64,000 bases of DNA. It comes from Ceratopteris richardii (Eukaryota; Streptophyta; Polypodiopsida; Polypodiales; Pteridaceae). The stretch covers positions 780,556 to 844,555 of the forward strand of contig CM035416.1 of the NCBI GenBank assembly GCA_020310875.1. Reading direction: 5' to 3'. Shown one piece after another: positions 56,407-64,000 of this stretch. Numbering within the stretch: the first letter of the stretch is position 1; the number at the start of each line of letters is the position of its first letter. The position numbers and the translations under genes are program-made. A model generated the notes under the pieces. The model was not told the origin of the DNA, made no database searches, and saw nothing but the letters and a program-made list of their open reading frames with translations.

Positions 56407-56428
56407 TCAATCCTCGGCAACGGTGCCA
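56407..56428 (-). other. Primer binding site of TE-F (tRNA-Asp, decayed)
   Basis: The minus strand begins TGGCACCGTTGCCGAGGATT, the TE-E site with G-to-A changes, five bases inside the LTR end. Confidence 0.8.
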
Positions 56429-56433
56429 AAATT

Positions 56434-56562
56434 TGGTGTAGCTCAGTGATGAGTAGCACCTCCTTTAATGTCAATCCGGGAAGACGTGAGGATGGTATGA
56501 ATACCTCGAACAAGTGATGGCACAAGTGTGTGAGTGAGAAGCACACTAACATGCACACACAT
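56434..56562 (-). repeat. 5' LTR of TE-F, U5 remnant
   Basis: It matches the U5 of TE-B (42959-43085) from TGGTGTAGC to the CA microsatellite, where TE-G interrupts it. The rest of the LTR should lie beyond TE-G, outside the window. Confidence 0.85.
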
Positions 56563-57954
56563 TGTTGACCTAAGCTTCAACTTAGGGACTTGCGGAGAAA
56601 GAGACTGTACCTCAATCCCCTCACAAGTGCATATAGTGGGGATACACGCTTTTAATTTATCAATCCGAAGAGTATACTAACCTAGCCGAGTGTATGAAGA
56701 CATGCAAATGCGTAATGGTCAATGCAAAAGTATTACTCTAAAGTGAAAATGAGGAAAACACTTATCCTAACAAGCTTCAACTGTAGGTCACGACGAAACG
56801 ATACTTGGTGCAGCAGCCGTCAGTATTTTGGACTTTTCTCCTAGCTCCGAGCTCCAAACATAGCGAATAGCATATGCGTTTCGAAGCTCTCGAGAAGACG
56901 CATCCAATGGCAGTGGTCTCACGCAATTCCGACACTCCTACTTCAAGTTATGACAGAAATACTGAGTCGCGGGAATACTTTCCTACACTTCAGCACCTCC
57001 TACACCTCGCACACACCTCTCCTACAGCAAAGAAACACTCTCAAGGATAGATCACACTCACAAGCACTCTTTCCAAGCAATACACATGCATACAAGCTCA
57101 CAAAGAAGAAGAAGAAGAGGGAAGAAGACACAAATTCGAATTTCTGTGCTCTCTATTCTCACAATGGCAAAAAGTCCTTTACAAAGAGTCACATTTGACT
57201 TATATACCAGTGCCCTAAAAATGGTCCTTTCACACAAGTGACCGGCACTTTATTCCCTAAGAGCTAATTTCCTACTATTTTACATGGGTAAGCTTCTATT
57301 CTTCTAAGGGAATGCATCTAGAGGACTCCTCTAGTGCCTTTACAAGGGAAATATATTACAGAAATGAATATGTTACAAAAATATCTGGTCCAAATCGAAA
57401 AAATTTTGGGGCCCGTCTTTTTCTCTGCTTTGTGCGCTCTTTGGCTCTGCAACACTCTCCCCCTCTTCGCCTCTGTCGTCCCTTGACAGACTTCGCTTCC
57501 TTTGACAGACTTTGCTTCGCGCACGCGCCCTGTGGTCAGTGTTGTCTGCAGTTAAACAGACATGCAGATTCGATGGCCTTCTTGATTCAAGCTCTACAAC
57601 TCGAGAGCCTGATGTAGTCGCCTTGCCTGTTGACTTGGGTTGCCACGCACGCCACCAGTGACTAGGAATGTGCTATTCTTAGTCACCCTCTTCAACTTTT
57701 CAGCCTCTACCCCTTTCTAACTTTTGGTCCTACTCTGATGTTTGAAAAATCCACTCCTCTGGACCCTGGGGTTTAGCTTTGTGGCCTGGTGCGTGCCCCT
57801 GCGGGGCTCTGTGCAGAGATGGGTGTTGCGCCCCTGCGGGGCTTCCTGCAGAGATGTATCTTTACCTTTGTCTATCTTCAAATTTGGCTTTTAGTGAAGC
57901 TGTTTCTTTCGTTGCTTTCTTTTTTTCCTCTTCTTACTCGTCTCGCCCTCAACA
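56563..57954 (-). repeat. 3' LTR of TE-G
   Basis: On the plus strand the left end is TGTTGACCTAAGC, giving a CA end on the coding strand. The right end is the TGTTGAGGGC beside the purine tract at 57954 (minus). A second purine-tract-plus-TGTTG junction lies inside at about 57454-57467, so the true start is ambiguous. It contains two 27-base repeats at 35-base spacing (57795-57821, 57830-57856). No target duplication can be tested, because the other end is outside the window. Confidence 0.7.
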
Positions 57955-60900
57955 CTGCCCCCCTCCTGAACTCTGTCGTCCCCGACAGGCTTTGATAGGC
58001 GCCGGGCATATGTTCTGTATACTTGTTGCTCTGTGTCATTTAGCAGGTTGGCTTCACGTATCATGATCTGTTTCCACTGTTCAGCTTTGACTCCATCGTT
58101 GGGCGGTTGTCTGTGATCTGCGAAGAAGCTCAATTCGTATGCCACGAGTCTGGCATTCAGATTGGATGACATCTTTAAAAATATCTCTGAATCGATTTCA
58201 AAAAATCCTGTAAAAAACGCTTCTTCGAATGTCTGCATATACGAGCTTGGCAAAAACATGAGTCTAGAATAATATGCCATTATTGTGGGGCGGCTCGGCA
58301 TTACTGATAGATCAAAAATAAGTACATCTGTGCCTTGATTAATGCCGATGAAGTTCAGAAATGTATATGCCGCATGTTTGAAGACTTTCAAAACTGTAAG
58401 TAGCATACTAAGTATTTTATTTGTCATTTTAACTGCTAAATCTGGTACTGTCGCATAGTTGTGTAGCCAAAATTCTATTGTTTTGATCATGTAATCCTCG
58501 GTTGGCAAATAATTATGCGGCGGGCTCGGTAGCATCGGATAGTTGAGCCACTGTTTATTAATGTTGCCGCTGCGTTGTAAAGCCAAAAATTCCGTGGGCT
58601 CCCTTCTGCGTGGTATTGGGCAAAATGAAGGGTTTACCTGGAATAATTAAGGTGCTGCCTCCCAGTGCACCCGTAGTGTGGGATGTTTCTCCAAAAATTT
58701 TCTCCTCCACACTGGCTGTGCAGCTTCAAAGTCAGCTTGAGTGTACATGAATGTGTCGTTCTTGAAGTTGAGCTGCTCATCTGGGCTTTTATGTGTAACC
58801 TTCTTTATATATTGCCTTGTTTTCTCTTTCAGCAGTCCATAGGGAATGTTGAAAGGCTTTATGATCTTTTCCAAGTCTTTACCTTTGATTTTTGCTTCCT
58901 TCATGACCTTGATGACTTCGTTCTCAAAATTTTCCGTCATTCGGGACACCACTAGTGCCCGTTCCTTCTGACTTATTTCTGCAGTGTATGGCATTGGATG
59001 ATCATCATGCATGTCCGCCATCTGCTCATGCATTGGAGAATGATAGATCGGTTGAGATAGAGGGCTTACCTCTACCTCGTCAGTAGGATGTCTTTTTTCT
59101 GGCACTACTGATGTCCCGATCGGTTCTGTGTCTTTCTTCTTATTCTTTAGCTCCTCAATGCACTCGTCTTTTTCCTTTATCTGCTGTATGGCTTCACCGA
59201 GTTTCTCTTTAGTGGCTAGGAGTTCCTTACCTATGTCGGCTACATGATCCATGTTCTCACTGTAGCTCTGTACCAGTTTGGCCTGTGCTGAATTCAGCTG
59301 CCTTTTGAGTTCATTTATTTCCTGATTGTGCTTAAGTTCTGCCTCTTCTCTTGCTGCGCGCTCTTGTTTTAGTAAAGCTTCACACTGTGCGAGTTGATCT
59401 TTTAAGTCATCTTCTTTATTTCCAGTTAACTCCAGTTGCTTTATTGGTTGGTCATATAACAATGATTTCATCAATTCTTTGTTTCTGTTCCGTAAAGTGT
59501 CATTCTCGTCCAGATATACTTTTAGTTGTGTTTCTAGTAGAGTGCTTCTGGTTTTCATTCTGTCTTTCTCTGCTACCGTAGCATCATATAATTTCTGCAT
59601 GTCTTCGAGCTGTTTTTGCAGTTGGTGATGCTGAGTGCTTAATGATTCATACATCGTTTGTGATTCTAGCAACTCCGTGCTTTTGGTGACTATTTCTTTT
59701 TGTACCTGAATCAGTTGTGCCGATAATTGTTCACTCATAACTTGAAACTGGTTCTTTTCTTTCATGGCTTTGTCATAATCTGCATCTATGTCCATCATTT
59801 GCTGTTGCGTATCCATAGCCGTCTGGATCATTTGCTTCACTACCGGCTTCAGTTGAGTCACATCCACATTGAGCCATGTTTTTGGTATTGATGGTTCTTC
59901 TCCGGTAGTCACGTCTTTACCTTGAGAAATGTGTAAAGTGGTATCATGGGGCTGCCTGATTTGAAGCTGTATCCGTGGCTCAGCCTTCATGTTTTCATCC
60001 TGTGCTTGAGGTGTGTCATCAGGCACCTCAATTATTGTTTGTTCTTTTTGTGGGACCTCTGCCATTTCCGTACTCACTGGGGTTTGTTCTTCCTCTTTAA
60101 TAGGCATCTTGACATGTGTAACCCCAGTAGTTGTGTCCTCCTTGATGCTTACTTTGGTAGTGTCATTCAATTGAATGACATGCTCCTGTTCCTGAGCATC
60201 ATTCTTCTTTTCTTTTTCCTTCTGGCTATCCGGTGTTACCTCCATTTGATTGATTTCCGGTCCTTCCTCTTCATAGGTTTCTGTCCTGATATCAGTATCT
60301 AGCGTGTCTTTCTCAGGACTGGATTCCGTATTAGTACTTGAGTCATCAATGCCCAATTCTTGGTATCTTCCAGGTTGCTTTGGAGGTGTTTCTGTACTCT
60401 GTTTTTGCTGACTTTGACTCGCTTGTCTATACTGATGTCCTTGGACATTTAGATTTACCTGCCCTTGCATATATTGGTGTGTTTGCTCGAGGGCAGCAGA
60501 CAAGTCTCTTTTTGAAATCGGCATTTGAGCCGTCGTGACCTTAGGCAAGAGATGTGTTCTCTTGGACTGCGGTGTTGCTTGGGCTTCTTCTTCTCGCAAG
60601 CGTTTTGTACCCCTCATGGGCTTTTGTGTGCTGGTTCCGGCCTCTTCCACTACAACTGCTGCTTTCTTTTTCTTAGGGACAAAAGCGGATTTTGCATACC
60701 TTGCTAGTCCTTCTGCTGTTGGCATCTCTCTTAAGCAGTGTCTCATGTCTAGGGCTTCATATATCAATAAGGTCAAAGCTGAACCACCGTTCAGGAACTT
60801 CTTTTGCCCCCATTTCTTCTGAGCTTCAAACAATCGCTCTTGTACGTAACCTGTGAGATTCACTTTGTTTCCTATCTGTCTCATGGCATGCGATAGGAGT

Positions 60901-61487
60901 TGTACTACAATTTTCTGGGGTGCAGTGTATCTGTTCATGCCAGGAAAACAAAAATGTTGGTGTACCAAACGTACTGCATCCTCGATATCTACTCTGTTAA
61001 TCTCCAGGAATGATCTTTTCTTGGGGTCGTGGCATTCGTCCTTGACATTAGTAATTCCTTCCTGATTCCATCCAAAGGCCTTATTGATCAATTCATGAGT
61101 GAATTGAATGGTCTTCCATTTGCCCACCTTGTCCAAAACCTTTGCTTCTGGAACCGAAATCTTTGTAGCAGCCGGCTGCATAGTATTCATTACTTGTGTA
61201 CATCTTTGGAAGTCGGGTACACATATAGGTATCTTCAAAAATGCTTCAATGCCAGCTTGAGTCCATACTTCTTCGATATGTGGTAACCCTTGTATGATGG
61301 TCTTGAAATCTTGTGACATAATAGGGAAACAGTGGTCCCTGTCCATGATCTTGATAGTTGCCATGAATAAGAGTTCCGAGATAGGTTGGTCATCTCGAAA
61401 CCAATGTCCTCTGACCTTGGTTATTGATCCCAATGGAAGAAGTAGCTCCTCTTCCTGCTGTGTAGCTTCTGAGTCAGAAGATGTCAT
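57891..61487 (-). pseudogene. ORF3 of TE-G
   Basis: A frame of 1199 codons from the ATG at 61487 (MTSSDSEATQQ), with one in-frame TAA at 58647-58649. N-terminal region: HWFRDD, EVWTQAGIEAFL, HQHFCFPGMNRYTAPQ, LNGGSALTLLIYEALD, clearly colinear with TE-E. Then a basic patch (VPKKKK, then KRLREEE), a Gln/Glu/Thr-rich middle in place of the Pro-rich part of TE-E, a long coiled coil (about residues 560-820) and the C-terminal region (CPIPRRR, WLNYPM, FDLSVMPS, QTFEEAFFTGFFE). It ends 60 bases inside the LTR. No membrane segment is seen. The minus strand reads TGCAG directly before the ATG. Confidence 0.85.
57955..57966 (-). other. Polypurine tract of TE-G
   Basis: The minus-strand GGAGGGGGGCAG runs up to TGTTG at 57954, with ORF3 codons for GDDRVQEGG overlapping it, as in TE-A and TE-E. 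Confidence 0.75.
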
Positions 61488-61771
61488 CTGCACTCAATAT
61501 AGAGGATGTATTAGTATCCATATATTTTTTTGAAATCCTCCTCCATATGTTGATTATTAATTCGATGTTGCTCCGAGTGCATGGTGTCGTCCCTTTCCCG
61601 TGGGTGTGAGAAAGGTCATACCTGAATTTTTCATGTATTTTTATATATTTTTTTTGCTGAAAGAAAACATAAAAGTTAGTACATAGCCGAAGCGGTTAGT
61701 GAAATGTTATTGGAGTAATATTTTAAGTATGTACAAGTGCTCTCCTATTTCCAAAGGGAAAATGTGCGATA
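61488..61771 (-). promoter_or_regulatory. Spacer before TE-G ORF3 with splice-acceptor-like site
   Basis: The minus strand has GATACTAATAC about 30 bases upstream, then a T-rich stretch and GTGCAG ending at 61488, directly before the ATG. TACTAAT followed by an AG at this distance fits a branch point and acceptor. Nothing else is recognised. Confidence 0.45.
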
Positions 61772-64000
61772 CTATCTGAAAATAGAAGAAGGACGTGCCG
61801 AATGCTTGGCCTTGTAATGTGGCCCTATCATGCATACTTTGGATCTTGGCAACTCCTCATGTGTGCAATTGGAAGTAGTTGCTTGATATATGCAGCTTGT
61901 CTTGTCTTTCGGCATCCATATTTGCTTCACTTGGGTGCGACGTACTGTATTCTCCACCTTCTTGACGAATGCTGTTCGTTTTCGGTTGTATGTCTTCTGA
62001 TTCTGTTTTGGGAATCTCAAGTCGGTTTGTATTGCATTTGGAGATTCCTTCTTCCTCCAACATGTCCTTTCCCTCGTCCGATGTGTCTGTTGACCAATGT
62101 GATTATGATAGTTCCTCTGAGGATGTCCTTTGTTTGTAATGGTCGTCCTTTGGGTACATGACTTTGGGATCCAAATCTTTGTTCGATCAGGTTGTGCAGT
62201 TATCAGCTTCTTTGGGATCCATATGCTCTTGAGTCGTGTTTGCTGAAAGTGTCCGAAATTCTTTGTCTTCTTATACAAGTGCTCATGCTGCTGTCGAAGA
62301 CGTTTCTGTTGCTGGAGATATGCCTTCTTCTGATCCTTTCTTATCCAAGCTAATGTAGAGTGTGGAATGGGGTACACTTTCACGGGTGTAGATTTCACTT
62401 CTTGCAGAGGAATATTTTTTCTTGGACTTTGTGGTTCTCTGTGCTTGATTTCATGTTCTTGTGCACTCTTGTGACTCTCTAAACTCAAGGATGGAGTGCA
62501 CACAGGACTCACAGCATTTTCACCTGAAGTACTTGACGATGGGGTTCCTATATTGCTAGTGAACTTACAATCATGACTTTGTTCATTAGGATGAACTTCT
62601 GGTTCTATAATAGCAGCTTTGGGTGGTCGTTCGTCTAGCAAACTATATACCTCTCGAGGTCCTATTCTGGCCGAGATGTATCCTAGAGCCAATTGAATGG
62701 TTACCTCATATTCATATATCCAATCTTGGCCTAGCACCACATCTTCAAGCAGATCTTGGTCCTGACATACTAAAAGTCTCTGCTCCATTGTGTTGTTCCC
62801 CATATGTAAAGGTAGAGTGATCTCACCTATGCATTGAGTAACTTTTCCTCCTATTCCAATTAGCTGTGCCTTCGATGGGCGTAACTCCTCTTTAAGTCTC
62901 TGAGACAAAGAGAATCTAATGCAACTTATTGCTGCTCCTGTGTCTATAAGAGCATCCACTAAGTGGTACTCTTTTCGCCCTGCCCCTAGATTCAAATAAA
63001 GCTGTCTTCTTTGTTGTCCAGAGTTCTCAGTGGCTCTAAAATTAGCCATGGGGATGAGTTCTTCTCCTACTCGATATCTCTCGTCTCTTTCTCTCATCCA
63101 CTCTTTCCGTTTTCTGATACGTTCTAGGGCTTCCTGTCTAGCTTCTTCTCGTATGCGTTCTTCTTCCTTTTTTCTACTCTGAGCTCCTAAGAGTCGTGTT
63201 AACATTTGATCCGTTAGAGGCTCCATAAATCTTTTCACTCTGCAACCACTGATGTAGTTGGGAAGAATATCTCCGTCTAGTGTGGCGAGATTGACTGCAC
63301 CACTAGTGGAGATTCGATTTATGATCATAGGTCCATATCCACGTTTCTGTAGTTTCTTTGCATGCTGTTTGAGTGTGTATACTAGGACTAAATCGCCTTC
63401 TTTCAGTCCCTTGTCTTTTATATGTGCATCATAATATGCCTTTTGTCTCCGTTTAGCAGCATAAATGCCTGCTACCGCTTGCAATCTTGTCTCGTGCAAC
63501 TTTTCTATCTGATCTAATTGCTGAGATAATTCATGACCGTTCCACTCGTATTGTTGGGCTACTTTTAATGTAGGCACTAAGAAGTCAATTGGCAAAATTG
63601 CATTTTGCCCATACACTAAATTGAAAGGTGTAGTTCCAATAGCCGTTTTATAAGCCACTCGGAAGGCCCAAATTGCGTGATGCAATTGTTTGTCCCAGTC
63701 TGACCTTCCATTATTGACAATCTTTGTCAATACCATACAAAGTACTTTGTTGGAACTTTCAGCTTGCCCATTAGCTTGAGGGTGGTATGGGGCTGACTTT
63801 TTATGAATCACTAAGAATTCATTCATTAACGATTCAATGACTTCGTTTAAGAAATGAGTTCCTCGATCACTCACTATCTCGATCGGTAGTCCAAAGCGTG
63901 TGAATATGTGCTCAAAGAGAAATTTTGCTGTAGTTTGAGCATCATTCTTTCTAGTGGCTTTTGCTTCTACCCACTTAGTCAAGTAATCAGTGGCTACTAT
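61772..64000 (-). CDS. TE-G Pol C-terminal part: integrase core, protease 2, IWIPK repeats
   Basis: Open from the window edge to a stop at 61772 without interruption. In order: integrase core ([12 protein letters not shown] at the edge, VSDRGTHF near 63865, NGQAESSNK near 63755), the integrase C-terminal domain (KKLQKRGYGPMIINRIS), a charged linker (RKKEEERIREEARQEALER), protease 2 with ALIDTGAAIS (Asp codon 62942-62944), IGIGGKV and VVLGQDWIYE, and a basic tail with KSIWIPK (62210-62230), TKIWIPK (62162-62182) and KQIWMPK (about 61905-61926). Here the motif repeats are part of Pol, unlike TE-E where they lie in another frame. RT, RNase H and the zinc module are outside the window. Confidence 0.9.
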   Translation of the reverse strand: MVATDYLTKWVEAKATRKNDAQTTAKFLFEHIFTRFGLPIEIVSDRGTHFLNEVIESLMNEFLVIHKKSAPYHPQANGQAESSNKVLCMVLTKIVNNGRSDWDKQLHHAIWAFRVAYKTAIGTTPFNLVYGQNAILPIDFLVPTLKVAQQYEWNGHELSQQLDQIEKLHETRLQAVAGIYAAKRRQKAYYDAHIKDKGLKEGDLVLVYTLKQHAKKLQKRGYGPMIINRISTSGAVNLATLDGDILPNYISGCRVKRFMEPLTDQMLTRLLGAQSRKKEEERIREEARQEALERIRKRKEWMRERDERYRVGEELIPMANFRATENSGQQRRQLYLNLGAGRKEYHLVDALIDTGAAISCIRFSLSQRLKEELRPSKAQLIGIGGKVTQCIGEITLPLHMGNNTMEQRLLVCQDQDLLEDVVLGQDWIYEYEVTIQLALGYISARIGPREVYSLLDERPPKAAIIEPEVHPNEQSHDCKFTSNIGTPSSSTSGENAVSPVCTPSLSLESHKSAQEHEIKHREPQSPRKNIPLQEVKSTPVKVYPIPHSTLAWIRKDQKKAYLQQQKRLRQQHEHLYKKTKNFGHFQQTRLKSIWIPKKLITAQPDRTKIWIPKSCTQRTTITNKGHPQRNYHNHIGQQTHRTRERTCWRKKESPNAIQTDLRFPKQNQKTYNRKRTAFVKKVENTVRRTQVKQIWMPKDKTSCIYQATTSNCTHEELPRSKVCMIGPHYKAKHSARPSSIFR

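Larger units (their letters stand above)
43539..56562 (-). mobile_element. TE-F: degraded TE-E-family element
   Basis: Reading leftward from 56562 it has the last part of a 5' LTR, primer site, leader with array, gag, protease 1, a deleted RT, RNase H remnant, integrase, protease 2, IWVPK-repeat remnants and ORF3. ORF3 is interrupted at 43538 by TE-B. Many stops, frameshifts and deletions make it the oldest member of the nest. TE-G is inserted in its 5' LTR. Confidence 0.9.
56563..64000 (-). mobile_element. TE-G: divergent TE-E-family element, 3' part
   Basis: A minus-strand element running off the right edge. From right to left: integrase core, protease 2, IWIPK repeats, ORF3, purine tract and 3' LTR. 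Its ORF3 and protease 2 are clearly related to those of TE-E but strongly diverged, and its LTR is unrelated in sequence. It is therefore a separate lineage sharing the same gene plan. Confidence 0.9.

Overview
The window is plant nuclear DNA made almost wholly of Ty3/gypsy LTR retrotransposons inserted into one another. I found no host gene, no structural RNA gene and nothing bacterial. Three things point to a land plant with a large, repeat-rich genome: a chromovirus with a C-terminal chromodomain and an initiator-Met-type primer site; non-chromovirus gypsy pol genes resembling the Tat/Athila side of the family; and primer sites matching the 3' end of plant tRNA-Asp. The species cannot be named from this sequence.

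Seven elements can be separated; the letters are mine. TE-A (1-1336, +) is the 3' end of an element: the tail of a downstream gene (ORF3) and a truncated 3' LTR. TE-B (-, three pieces at 1337-2666, 9797-10320 and 40380-43538) is a 5' LTR, leader and gag, cut off at its 3' side where it abuts TE-A. TE-C (2667-9796, -) is a very young chromovirus in TE-B gag, with two 541-bp LTRs that differ at one position and a GAGCA target duplication. TE-D (10321-40379, +) is an older long-LTR gypsy element, also in TE-B gag. TE-E (12764-30183, +) is a young 17.4-kb element inside the 5' LTR of TE-D, with a GCCGG target duplication. TE-F (43539-56562, -) is an old, broken relative of TE-E; TE-B sits in its ORF3. 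TE-G (56563 to past the window end, -) is a divergent relative inserted in the 5' LTR of TE-F. The nest is therefore four deep: TE-F > TE-B > TE-D > TE-E.

The TE-E family (A, B, E, F, G) is the unusual part. Where the regions survive, its members share: (1) a leader with a TCGCGA-core tandem array between primer site and gag; (2) a gag with short-spaced CX2CX3HX4C knuckles; (3) a protease-RT-RNase H-integrase order in which the linker plus integrase zinc module is present twice; (4) a second retropepsin-like domain after the integrase; (5) a short region with repeated IW(V/I)PK motifs; and (6) a large ORF3, preceded by a splice-acceptor-like site, with a conserved N-terminal region, basic patch, proline-rich or charged middle, coiled coil and conserved C-terminal region. 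I do not recognise this combination as a described lineage; database searches would be needed to confirm that.

The genes belong to the elements only. Gag would form the particle, the proteases would cut the polyproteins, RT/RNase H would copy the RNA from the tRNA primer to the polypurine tract, and integrase would insert the copy. TE-C is the only element with an uninterrupted polyprotein. TE-E is broken by two in-frame stops only, TE-D by two, and TE-F by many. Where the original codon can be inferred from a relative, most stops fit C-to-T or G-to-A change, as expected of methylated, silenced copies.
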